Assembly: GCF_005146945.1 (NCBI RefSeq)
Contig: NZ_SWMS01000009.1
Location: forward strand, 142,399-206,398
From: Prauserella endophytica
GTDB taxonomy: Bacteria; Actinomycetota; Actinomycetes; Mycobacteriales; Pseudonocardiaceae
Direction: 5' to 3'
Length of the DNA stretch: 64,000 bases
The notes under the pieces are model-generated. The model searched no databases. It saw only the letters and a program-made list of their open reading frames with translations, and was not told where the DNA came from. Every line of letters starts with the position of its first letter. Within the stretch, counting starts at the first letter, position 1. Below are positions 27,163-34,440 of the stretch, piece after piece. A program made the translations under genes and the position numbers.

Positions 27163-27219
27163 CTGCAGTGAAGGCCACCTTGCCTGCGTTCAACGCAGGC
27201 AAGGTGGCCTTCACTGCAG
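27163..27219. repeat. 57-nt perfect palindrome, copy 1
   Basis: Two 28-base arms around a single C form a perfect dyad that begins CTGCAGTGAAGG and ends CCTTCACTGCAG. It lies between the convergent ends of holB and the anchored secreted protein, where a bidirectional terminator would fit. Its inner 53 bases recur unchanged at 49521-49573. Confidence 0.95.
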
Positions 27220-27226
27220 TTGGTGC

Positions 27227-28900
27227 CTACTCGTCGCGGGGGCGCGGTGATGGCTTGCGCGGGTCGGCGGCCGTGACCGGGGCGGGCCTGCGGCGGTACG
27301 GAAGGCCGGCCACGAGCACCGCTCCGAGCAGCAGCATCGCCGTGCCCGTCCAGAACAGCGGCACCGACGAGTACGCCGCGCTCGTGTACGCCAGCTTGTC
27401 GGGGCCACCCGGCTGCTGCTCGCCACCACCCGGCGGCGGCGGGGCCTGCGGCGGCGTCGTGAAGCCGCACTCGACGCCGCCCTCCGGCGCGTAGGCCCTC
27501 GCGACCTGTTCGCCGAGGGACAGCTGTGCCAGCGACGACGGCAGGTTCTTCGCCGCCTCGGCGGGCAGGGCGTCCTTGAGCGCCTTCGTCGGCAGAATCT
27601 GCAGGTCGAGCAGCCTGGCCGAGGCGCCGAGCTGGAAACCCTTGAACGGCTCCTCCAGGTGCGTGCCCTTCTGGTCGAGGCCCGCGATGCTCAGCCGGAG
27701 CACGCCGAGGTCGGCCACGAACCCGTTCGCGGCGTCGGTCAGCGGCTTGAGCAGGCCGTTCGCCAGCTCGGCGACGCCGCCGATCACCGGCAGGTCCTTG
27801 GCGTTCTCGAAACCGGGCACCTGCTCAAGGCCCGGCAGCGGGATGCCGACCGGAATGTCCTTGGTCGGGTTCGCCGCGTCCAGCTCGAACAGCTTCTGGC
27901 CATTGCGCTCCACCGACAGCACCGGCGCCGTGTACTCGACCTTCGAGGTCGCCTCGTCACCGGTCGAGGTGACCGTCAATGTCGGCTGGCTGGCGACCTT
28001 GATCGTCAGCCCGAGCGGGGTGCCCTTGAGGATGTTGATGTCGGCGGCCTGCAGTGTCGACGTCGACTGGACGGCTTTGCGGTCGGTGCCGGGGATGTCG
28101 ACGAGCTGCACGGCCGAGCGCGTCGACAACGTGTTGGGCATGCTCAGCACCGAACCGGTGCCGTCGGCGTTCGGCTTGGCGCCGCCCGAGCCCGAGAGCA
28201 GCCCGCCGAGGCTCGCGAGCGGACCCGGCAGTGAGCTGAGGCCCTCCTTGAGCCGGGTGTCGGCGACCTGGCTCAGGTCGGGCATCGTCGGGATCACGTT
28301 CAGCAGCGAGATGCTCGCGACGGAGGTGCTGGCGTCGGAGATCGTGCCGACACACGGCCCTTCCGTGGGGCTCCACCGCGCGTGCGCGCTCCCGTTGAGC
28401 GCGCCGACGTTCAGCAGCGGGTTCTCCGGCGCGTTGAACCCGGACGTCACGGGCTCCGGGTTGTCGGGCAGCGCCGTCTGCACGAGCGAGCCGGGCGTCT
28501 GCGGCGCGTTGCCCCCGACGGAGAGCCCGAAGGGCGAAGCCTGAGCGATCGCGCGCTCGTAGGTCAGGTAGGACTCGGAGTTGGCCTGAGCGCTGGAGAT
28601 GCCGAACCCGCCCTCGAGCACCGACTGCCTCGGCAGCTCGTCCTCCATGCCGGGCAGGATCGCGTCGGTCGGCACCGCCTCCGGCAGCAGCCGCAGCATC
28701 CCGAGCGCCGTGCCCGCCTCGCCGACCGCCTTGCCCTTCGGCATCGGGTTGGGCGGCGAGGTGATCGGCGCCTGACCCGGATCGGCCGGTTCGGGAATCG
28801 GCGTCGTCGGGATCGTCTGCCCGGCCGCGGGCGCGGCTGACAGGAGGAGCACCGCAGCTGTGACGGGAAGTGCCAGCGTGCGGGGCAGGCGTCGGCGCAT
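27227..28900 (-). CDS. secreted, C-terminally membrane-anchored protein of unknown function
   Basis: A 557-residue surface protein. The signal peptide covers about residues 1-27 (ends PAAGQ). A long beta-rich ectodomain with polar repeats follows, then a proline/glycine linker (TPPQAPPPPGGGEQQ), one membrane helix (WTGTAMLLLGAVLVAGL) and a basic tail. It resembles the choice-of-anchor-type cell-wall proteins of actinobacteria but I cannot name a catalytic domain. No LPxTG motif is seen. The ATG is chosen because GGAGG lies eight bases upstream, excluding a longer form. Confidence 0.78.
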   Translation of the reverse strand: MRRRLPRTLALPVTAAVLLLSAAPAAGQTIPTTPIPEPADPGQAPITSPPNPMPKGKAVGEAGTALGMLRLLPEAVPTDAILPGMEDELPRQSVLEGGFGISSAQANSESYLTYERAIAQASPFGLSVGGNAPQTPGSLVQTALPDNPEPVTSGFNAPENPLLNVGALNGSAHARWSPTEGPCVGTISDASTSVASISLLNVIPTMPDLSQVADTRLKEGLSSLPGPLASLGGLLSGSGGAKPNADGTGSVLSMPNTLSTRSAVQLVDIPGTDRKAVQSTSTLQAADINILKGTPLGLTIKVASQPTLTVTSTGDEATSKVEYTAPVLSVERNGQKLFELDAANPTKDIPVGIPLPGLEQVPGFENAKDLPVIGGVAELANGLLKPLTDAANGFVADLGVLRLSIAGLDQKGTHLEEPFKGFQLGASARLLDLQILPTKALKDALPAEAAKNLPSSLAQLSLGEQVARAYAPEGGVECGFTTPPQAPPPPGGGEQQPGGPDKLAYTSAAYSSVPLFWTGTAMLLLGAVLVAGLPYRRRPAPVTAADPRKPSPRPRDE

Positions 28901-29031
28901 GTACCAGTCCTCCAGACCACCAGTGGGCCCGCTCACGGAGGTGGGCGGTGTCCTGGCGTCCTAACGACCCAGGGGTGGAAAAGTGACGCGCGAGGGCATC
29001 GTTATACTGGGTTGTACCGGACGCGGTCCGG

Positions 29032-29108
29032 GCCGCCTTAGCTCAGTCGGCCAGAGCGGCTCACTCGTAATGAGCAGGTCAGGGGTTCGATTCCCCTAGG
29101 CGGCTCCA
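29032..29108 (+). tRNA. tRNA-Thr (anticodon CGT)
   Basis: A complete cloverleaf. The acceptor stem is GCCGCCT/AGGCGGC, the D-arm TAGCTCAGTCGG..., and the anticodon loop CTCGTAA has anticodon CGT (reads ACG). The T-arm is GGGGTTCGATTCCCC, and CCA is encoded at 29106-29108. A -10-like TATACT lies at 29003-29008. Confidence 0.97.
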
Positions 29109-29110
29109 CA

Positions 29111-29153
29111 AGATCGGGGCTCCTCGCGGACAGCGAGGAGCCCCGATCTTTTT
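29111..29153. terminator. intrinsic terminator after tRNA-Thr, shared with the convergent sigma gene
   Basis: Perfect 17-bp stem (arms beginning AGATCGGGGCTCC and ending GGAGCCCCGATCT), 5-base loop, then TTTTT. The T-run overlaps the stop codon of the ECF sigma gene on the other strand, so it may serve both directions. Confidence 0.92.
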
Positions 29154-30022
29154 CATGGCTCTGCCGGAAGGTCGAGCTGGGCGATGCGCTGCGGGTCGGC
29201 CAGGATGTTGATCTCCACGATCCTGCCGCCGCGCACCGTGGGGCTGAACACCGCGACCGGTTTGCCCCTGACCACCGAGACGAGCCCGAGCGCGCCGTTG
29301 ACGACCGCACGGCGGGCCAGCGGGCCGGTGCGGGAGAACAGCAGCGCCTGCTTGGCCACGTTCTTCGCGCCACGCACCAGCCGCGACGGCGCCGCCGCGC
29401 CGGTGTCCACCCGCAACACCACGTCCGGGTCGAGTACGGCGACCAGCGCATCGAAGTCGCCCGCTCGCGACGCCGCCAGGAACGCGTCGATCACCTCGCG
29501 CTGGGCGGGCAGGTCGGCATCGGGCAGCGCCGCGCCCCGCACCCGGCGCCGCGCGCGGCTCGCCAGCTGCGTCGCCGTGGCCGGGGACCGTCCGACGATC
29601 GGGGCGATGTCGCCGAAGGGCACGCCGAACATGTCGTGCAGCACGAACGCCAGCCGCTCGGCCGGGCTGAGCGTCTCCAGCACGACGAGCAGCGCCAGCC
29701 CCACCGAGTCGGCGAGCACGGCCTGCTCAGCCGGGTCCGGCTCGGCGGCCGCGACGATCGGGTCCGGCACGTGCGTGTCGAGCGACTCCTCGCGCCGGGA
29801 TTTGCGCGAGCGCAACATGTCCAGGCAGACCCGGCTGACCACAGTGGTCAGCCAGCCGGCCAGGTTAGCCACCTCGCTCGTGTCGGATCGGGCCAGCCGC
29901 AGCCACGCCTCCTGCACCGCGTCGTCGGCCTCGGTCAGCGAGCCGAGCATCCGGTAGGCCACCGCGCGCAGGTGCTCGCGATGGGCCTCGAACCGCTCGG
30001 CGAGGAAGTCGTGCTCGGCCAT
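29153..30022 (-). CDS. sigJ: ECF41-type RNA polymerase sigma factor with SnoaL-like C-terminal domain
   Basis: A 289-residue SigJ-like ECF sigma factor. Region 2 spans ~10-80 (YRMLGSLTEADDAVQEAWLRL), and region 4 ~115-170 with its helix-turn-helix (FGDIAPIVGRSPATATQLASRARRR). A fused SnoaL-like domain (~175-289), which replaces an anti-sigma factor in ECF41 proteins, acts as an intramolecular regulator. The gene is divergent from a carboxymuconolactone-decarboxylase-like gene, the standard ECF41 partner, and matching promoters lie between them. The ligand or signal is not evident; oxidative or electrophile stress is a reasonable guess. Confidence 0.92.
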   Translation of the reverse strand: MAEHDFLAERFEAHREHLRAVAYRMLGSLTEADDAVQEAWLRLARSDTSEVANLAGWLTTVVSRVCLDMLRSRKSRREESLDTHVPDPIVAAAEPDPAEQAVLADSVGLALLVVLETLSPAERLAFVLHDMFGVPFGDIAPIVGRSPATATQLASRARRRVRGAALPDADLPAQREVIDAFLAASRAGDFDALVAVLDPDVVLRVDTGAAAPSRLVRGAKNVAKQALLFSRTGPLARRAVVNGALGLVSVVRGKPVAVFSPTVRGGRIVEINILADPQRIAQLDLPAEP

Positions 30023-30048
30023 GTCAGGTTCCTCCGTCGTTATCCGTC
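30022..30048 (+). promoter_or_regulatory. ECF41-type promoter for the AhpD-like gene
   Basis: TGTCAGG (30022-30028), 16 bases, CGTC (30045-30048) matches the published ECF41 pattern TGTCA...CGTC. It points at the gene starting at 30097. Confidence 0.7.
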
Positions 30049-30056
30049 ATGGCGTT

Positions 30057-30083
30057 GACGGACCGAATCCGACCGATATGACA
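30057..30083 (-). promoter_or_regulatory. ECF41-type promoter for the sigma gene itself
   Basis: On the minus strand TGTCATA (30083-30077), exactly 16 bases, CGTC (30060-30057), the same geometry as the forward promoter. It points at the sigma gene start at 30022 and predicts autoregulation. Confidence 0.7.
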
Positions 30084-30096
30084 AGTGAGGACGAAC

Positions 30097-30555
30097 ATGC
30101 AGGCACGGATGACCCACCCCGCCTTTCTCATTCCCGCCGCGATGAAGGGCCTCCAGGCATACGGCCGCTCCGCGGACGACCAGGGCGTGCCCGCCACCAC
30201 GCTGGAAATGGTTCACCTGCGGGCGAGTCAGATCAACGGCTGCAGCGTCTGCGTGGAGCTGCACGCGAACGCGCTCAAGAAGGCCGGCGAGTCCGACGAG
30301 CGGATCTTCGCGGTCGCCGCGTGGCGGGACGCGCCCTACTTCACCGATGCCGAGCGGGCCGCGCTGGAGCTCGCCGAGGCGACCACCCGGGTGGCCGACC
30401 GCGGCGACCCGGTGTCGGACGAGCTCTGGGCCGAGATCAGCAGGCACTACGACGAGCGGGGCATCTCCGCGCTGCTCATCGCGATCTCCGCGGTCAACGT
30501 GTGGAACCGGCTCAACGCCGCCACCCGCCAGCCGGCCGGCCAGTGGAAGCCCTAG
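30097..30555 (+). CDS. carboxymuconolactone decarboxylase / AhpD-family protein
   Basis: A 152-residue AhpD-like protein. The signature QINGCSVCVELHANAL near residue 46 has the CxxC pair and the downstream His of alkylhydroperoxidase D cores, so a thiol-peroxidase-type activity is likely. This is the usual genetic partner of ECF41 sigma factors, and an ECF41-type promoter precedes it. The ATG at 30097 is preferred over a GTG four codons upstream because GTGAGGA then serves as ribosome site. It is followed after ten bases by a SnoaL-like gene in the same operon. Confidence 0.92.
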   Translation: MQARMTHPAFLIPAAMKGLQAYGRSADDQGVPATTLEMVHLRASQINGCSVCVELHANALKKAGESDERIFAVAAWRDAPYFTDAERAALELAEATTRVADRGDPVSDELWAEISRHYDERGISALLIAISAVNVWNRLNAATRQPAGQWKP

Positions 30556-30565
30556 GGAGGCACCG

Positions 30566-31000
30566 ATGACGGAGTTCCGTGCTCTCTCCGACCGGCTCGA
30601 GATCGAGGCGTTGCGCGGTGAGTTCACCGACGCCGGGATGATGCGCGACTACGACCGGTTCGCGTCGCTGTTCACAGACGACGGAGTGTGGAAGATCCCC
30701 GGCGCGGGCGTCGAGCTCCGCGGCAGGGCGGAGATCCGCGCCGGGATCGAGCGGTTGCGAGGCGGCTGGGACTACTTCGTGCAGACCGTGCACCCCGGCT
30801 GGATCGGCATCGAGGGCGACACGGCGGCGGGCCGAGCCTACGTCGCGGAGTTCGGGCGCTTGCGCGATGGCGGCTCGCATTCGAACCACGCCCTCTACCA
30901 CGACCGCTACCGGCGCACTCCGGAAGGCTGGAAGTTCGCCGAGCGCGTCTACGAGGTCAGGTATCTCGACACGACCCCGCTGGCCGGCTCGGCGCCGTAG
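30566..31000 (+). CDS. SnoaL/NTF2-like protein
   Basis: A 144-residue cone-shaped NTF2-fold protein of the SnoaL type. It opens LSDRLEIEALRGEFTDAGMMRDYDRFASLFTDDGVW, the usual helix pair and first strand, and ends with RTPEGWKFAERVYEVRYL. Such proteins bind or isomerise small hydrophobic ligands; the substrate is not inferable. GGGAGG is the ribosome site, and the gene lies ten bases behind the AhpD-like gene, so both should belong to the ECF41 regulon. Confidence 0.87.
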   Translation: MTEFRALSDRLEIEALRGEFTDAGMMRDYDRFASLFTDDGVWKIPGAGVELRGRAEIRAGIERLRGGWDYFVQTVHPGWIGIEGDTAAGRAYVAEFGRLRDGGSHSNHALYHDRYRRTPEGWKFAERVYEVRYLDTTPLAGSAP

Positions 31001-31050
31001 TGGATCGCGCGACGCCCTGGCCGGGCCGATACCTGGCTAGGGTGTCGCAC

Positions 31051-31578
31051 ATGCCGATGTTCGCCTTCGAGGGCAAGACTCCGCAGGTCCATCCCGACGC
31101 CTGGATCGCACCCACCGCCACCCTGATCGGCGACGTTGTCGTCGAGAAGGGCGCCTCCGTCTGGTATGGCGCGGTGATCCGCGCGGATTTCGGCAGGATC
31201 GTCATCCGCGAGGGCGCCAACGTGCAGGACAACTCGGTGCTGCACGTCGGCGACGGCGTGTGCGAGGTGGGTCCGAACGCGACGGTCGGCCACTCGTGCG
31301 TCGTGCACGACTGCACGGTCGGTGAGCAGGCCCTCATCGGCAACCACGCGACGGTGCTCGACAAGGCCACGGTGGGCGCGCGCACGCTGGTGGCGGCGGG
31401 GTCGACCGTCCCGCCGAACGCCGAGGTGCCCCCGGACGTCGTCGCACTCGGCAGCCCAGCGACGAAGTTCCTGCCGCACTCGGAGTCCGCGCGTGGGTGG
31501 GTCGAGTACAACGCCGAGATCTACCGGCAGCTCGCCCGCAGGCACGCCGAGACCATCGAGCCGGTCGAAGAATCCTGA
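31051..31578 (+). CDS. gamma-carbonic-anhydrase-family hexapeptide-repeat protein
   Basis: A 175-residue left-handed beta-helix protein. Imperfect hexapeptide repeats run from about residue 15 to 125. Three histidines that would bind zinc at trimer interfaces sit in NSVLHVG, TVGHSCVVH and LIGNHATV, as in the gamma-CA family. A C-terminal helix (YNAEIYRQLARRHAE) packs on the helix. Members include true carbonic anhydrases and YrdA/PaaY thioesterase-like proteins; sequence alone does not decide. A GTG three codons upstream is an alternative start. Confidence 0.88.
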   Translation: MPMFAFEGKTPQVHPDAWIAPTATLIGDVVVEKGASVWYGAVIRADFGRIVIREGANVQDNSVLHVGDGVCEVGPNATVGHSCVVHDCTVGEQALIGNHATVLDKATVGARTLVAAGSTVPPNAEVPPDVVALGSPATKFLPHSESARGWVEYNAEIYRQLARRHAETIEPVEES

Positions 31579-31672
31579 CCCTCCACGTCAAGGGTCGGCC
31601 TTGGGGGCAGTCGGCACCTGGCGTTGGGGTGCGCGTCACCCGGTAGACCACCTCGGCTGGTAGACCGGCGGC

Positions 31673-32341
31673 GTGGACTGGGGCGCGTACGTCGACGGCT
31701 ACTGCGAGCGGCTCGGTCCCGGGCTGTGGGGCGAGCCGCTCAACACCGTGAGCAACCTGGCGTTCCTGGCCGCCGCCGTGGCTGTGTGGCGGCAGGCGCG
31801 CGGCGCGACCGGGCCGAGGGTGCTCGCGGTGCTGCTCGGCCTGATCTTCCTGGCCAGCACGGCCTTCCACGCTCTCGCGACGCGCTGGGCCGGCGCCGCC
31901 GACACGTTCTTCATCCTCGTGTTCGTGCTCGCCTACACGGTGGTCTTCACCCACGTCTTCCTCGGCGTCCGCTGGGCGAGGGCGTGGCTCGCGGCGCCGG
32001 TTTTCCTCGCCCTCACCGTGGTCGTCACCGCCGCGCTCGCGCCGCTGGACTTCGACGGCGCGAGCTACGTCGCCCCGCTGCTCGGCCTCTTCGGACTCGC
32101 CGCGCTGCTCGCCACGGCGCGGAGCCGGCGCGTGCGCCGATACTGGCCGAGGTTCGCGCTGACCGGTGGGCTCTTCGGCGTCTCGCTGTCGCTGCGCTCC
32201 GCGGACCACTCCGTGTGCGGCGGTTTCCCGCCCGGCACCCACTTCCTGTGGCACCTGCTGAACGCCGTCGTGCTGTACGTGGTCTCCCTCGCTGCACTGC
32301 GGGAATGGGCCCCGCGTCCACTACCATCGAGGGCGCAGTAG
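31673..32341 (+). CDS. ceramidase-like (CREST superfamily) integral membrane protein
   Basis: A 222-residue protein with about seven membrane helices. CREST-type polar residues are in place: EPLNTVSNLAF near residue 20, STAFHALATRWAGAAD near residue 62 with His and Asp, and a C-terminal GTHFLWHLLNA with two His. These would bind zinc in alkaline ceramidases. Bacterial members probably act on amide or lipid substrates that are not known. Its stop codon falls inside the ZTP riboswitch that precedes glyA. Confidence 0.78.
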   Translation: MDWGAYVDGYCERLGPGLWGEPLNTVSNLAFLAAAVAVWRQARGATGPRVLAVLLGLIFLASTAFHALATRWAGAADTFFILVFVLAYTVVFTHVFLGVRWARAWLAAPVFLALTVVVTAALAPLDFDGASYVAPLLGLFGLAALLATARSRRVRRYWPRFALTGGLFGVSLSLRSADHSVCGGFPPGTHFLWHLLNAVVLYVVSLAALREWAPRPLPSRAQ

Positions 32342-32415
32342 CGACTGGCGCCATCGAGGTGGAGCACCACCGGGGAGCGAAACAGGGCCGGCACCGCGCG
32401 CCTGGGTGTCCGCAC
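32334..32415 (+). ncRNA. ZTP (pfl) riboswitch upstream of glyA
   Basis: The conserved pfl/ZTP landmarks occur in order. GCGACTGGCG (32341-32350) is followed by a hairpin GGTGG-agca-CCACC, then CCGGGGAGCGA (about 32370-32380), a variable stretch, and CGCGCCTGGG (near 32396-32405) forming the pseudoknot side. ZTP riboswitches sense the purine precursor ZTP/ZMP, signalling shortage of 10-formyl-tetrahydrofolate, and switch on one-carbon genes such as glyA, which follows here by 28 bases. The 5' end overlaps the last codons of the ceramidase-like gene. Confidence 0.92.
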
Positions 32416-32443
32416 CGCCCTACGCATGCCAGGAGTCCGTGAC

Positions 32444-33712
32444 ATGACGCATCAGCCAGCGATTCCAACGTTGTCCTCCGCCGACCCCGAGATCGCCGGG
32501 TTGATCGAGGCGGAGGCCGCTCGTCAGCACGACAAGATCCGTCTCATCGCGTCGGAGAACTATGTGTCGCAGGCGGTGCTCGAGGCCACCGGCACGGTGC
32601 TCACCAACAAGTACTCCGAAGGCTACGCGGGCAAGCGCTACTACGAGGGCCAGCAGCTGATCGATCCCGTCGAGCTGCTCGCCATCGAGCGCGCCAAGGC
32701 GGTGTTCGGCGTCGAGCACGCCAACGTGCAGCCCTACTCCGGCTCCCCTGCCAACCTCGCCGCCTACCTCGCGTTCGCGAAGCCCGGCGACACGGTGCTC
32801 GGCATGGCGCTGCCCGACGGCGGTCACCTCACCCACGGCTGGTCGGTCTCCGCCACGGGCAAGTGGTTCAACGCGGTGCGCTACGGCGTGCGCAAGGAGA
32901 CCGGCAGGGTCGACCTCGACCAGGTGCGCGACCTCGCCCGCGAGCACCGGCCCAAGCTGATCTTCGCGGGCGGCACGGCCATCCCGCGCACCATCGACTT
33001 CCCCGCGTTCGCCGAGATCGCCCGCGAGGTCGACGCGGTGCTCGTGGCCGACATTGCGCACATCGCGGGTCTCGTCGCAGGTGGCGCGCACCCGTCGCCC
33101 GTCGGCCACGCCCAGGTGATCACCACCACCACGCACAAGACGTTGCGCGGTCCGCGCGGCGCGATGATCCTCTCCGACACCGAGCACGCCAAGGCCGTCG
33201 ACAAGGCCGTGTTCCCCGGCCTGCAGGGCGGTCCGCACAACCACACCACGGCCGCGATCGCCGTCGCGCTCGGCGAGGCCGCGAAGCCCGGCTTCCGCGA
33301 CTACGCCCACGCGATCGTCGCCAACGCCAGTGCGCTCGCAGAGGCCCTCATCGAGCGCGGCTACGACCTCGTCTCCGGTGGCACCGACAACCACCTGCTG
33401 CTGGTGGACCTCACCAACAAGCAGATCGGCGGCAAGCCGGCCGCGAGGGCGCTGGACGAGGCAGGCATCGAGCTGAACTACAACACCGTGCCGTTCGACC
33501 CGCGCAAGCCGTTCGACCCGTCCGGCATCCGCCTCGGCACGGCCGCGATCACCACCCGCGGGCTGAAGCCGGAGCACCAGCCGCTGATCGCCGAGTGGAT
33601 CGACCGCACCATCACCGCTGCCGTCGCAGAGGACACGGCGGCGCTGCAGAAGATCTCCGCCGAGGTCCGCGAGCTGCTCTCGGCGTTCCCGATCCCTGGC
33701 TACCGGGCCTGA
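32444..33712 (+). CDS. glyA: serine hydroxymethyltransferase
   Basis: A 422-residue PLP enzyme that converts serine and tetrahydrofolate to glycine and methylene-THF in the cytosol. IRLIASENYVS lies near residue 30. The cofactor-binding TTTTHKTLRGPRG near residue 225 has the Schiff-base lysine, and NKYSEGYAGKRYY is present. Length is standard. The ATG at 32444 follows AGGAG; an in-frame ATG 18 bases earlier lies before that ribosome site. It is controlled by the ZTP riboswitch just upstream and links to the fol genes in the same window through folate one-carbon metabolism. Confidence 0.98.
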   Translation: MTHQPAIPTLSSADPEIAGLIEAEAARQHDKIRLIASENYVSQAVLEATGTVLTNKYSEGYAGKRYYEGQQLIDPVELLAIERAKAVFGVEHANVQPYSGSPANLAAYLAFAKPGDTVLGMALPDGGHLTHGWSVSATGKWFNAVRYGVRKETGRVDLDQVRDLAREHRPKLIFAGGTAIPRTIDFPAFAEIAREVDAVLVADIAHIAGLVAGGAHPSPVGHAQVITTTTHKTLRGPRGAMILSDTEHAKAVDKAVFPGLQGGPHNHTTAAIAVALGEAAKPGFRDYAHAIVANASALAEALIERGYDLVSGGTDNHLLLVDLTNKQIGGKPAARALDEAGIELNYNTVPFDPRKPFDPSGIRLGTAAITTRGLKPEHQPLIAEWIDRTITAAVAEDTAALQKISAEVRELLSAFPIPGYRA

Positions 33713-33717
33713 GTACG

Positions 33718-33755
33718 CCGAACGCCCCGTGGCCTGCCGGCCACGGGGCGTTCGG
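33718..33755. terminator. bidirectional terminator between glyA and ppa
   Basis: Perfect 17-bp stem beginning CCGAACGCCCCG with 4-base loop TGCC, in the 57-base gap between convergent stops. Confidence 0.85.
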
Positions 33756-33769
33756 AAGTGCCTTGGAGA

Positions 33770-34285
33770 TCAGTGCTCGCCGTCGTCGGCGGCCTGCTTC
33801 TCGCGGCGCTCGGCCTCACGCTCGTAGGAGCGCTTGATCTCGGTCTCCGCGTCGACGCGGCTGACCCACGTGGAGCCTTCCACGCTCTTGGCGGGCTCGA
33901 GGTCCTTGTACACCTGGAAGAAATGCTCGATCTCGAGCTTGTGGAACTCGTTCAGGTGGTGGATGTCGCGCAGGTGCTCCAGGCGGGGGTCGTCGGAGGG
34001 CACCGCGAGGACCTTGTCGTCCGGGCCCTTCTCGTCACGCATGCGGAACATCCCGATGGCGCGGCACCGGATCAGGCAGCCCGGGAATGTGGGCTCCTGC
34101 ACCAGCACCAGCACATCCAGGGGGTCACCGTCCTGGCCGAGCGTGTCGTCGATGAAGCCGTAGTCGGCCGGGTACTGGGTGGCCGTGAACAGGGTGCGGT
34201 CGAGCTTGATGCGCCCCGTCTTGTGGTCCACCTCGTACTTGTTGCGCTCCCCCTTGGGGATCTCGATCGTGACGTCGAATTCCAC
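33770..34285 (-). CDS. ppa: inorganic pyrophosphatase, soluble family I
   Basis: A 171-residue cytosolic enzyme that hydrolyses PPi. The family core is complete: [14 protein letters not shown] near residue 7, [24 protein letters not shown] near residue 40 with the catalytic Asp cluster, and DDKVLAVP. The GTG at 34285 is chosen because homologues begin [12 protein letters not shown] and GAGGA lies just upstream; an extension to 34333 would add an unusual basic leader. The C-terminal ~20 residues are charged and probably flexible. Confidence 0.95.
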   Translation of the reverse strand: MEFDVTIEIPKGERNKYEVDHKTGRIKLDRTLFTATQYPADYGFIDDTLGQDGDPLDVLVLVQEPTFPGCLIRCRAIGMFRMRDEKGPDDKVLAVPSDDPRLEHLRDIHHLNEFHKLEIEHFFQVYKDLEPAKSVEGSTWVSRVDAETEIKRSYEREAERREKQAADDGEH

Positions 34286-34440
34286 GCCGTCCTCGCTGCC
34301 TCGTCGCCTGCGTGCCGCGTCCGGGCGGCTCACATTGTCCAGTTACCGTCCTCACTAGTGTGGACCACGGATCGGACGGGTGCCGCACTGCTGGCCGCAA
34401 GTGTGACGTTGGCCCCGTCGAAGGCGGCGAGGAGGGGTGT

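Noticed and set aside
29032..29108. tRNA-Thr as an integration site for a mobile element
   Set aside because: No integrase, excisionase or duplicated tRNA 3' end is visible nearby; the following genes look native.
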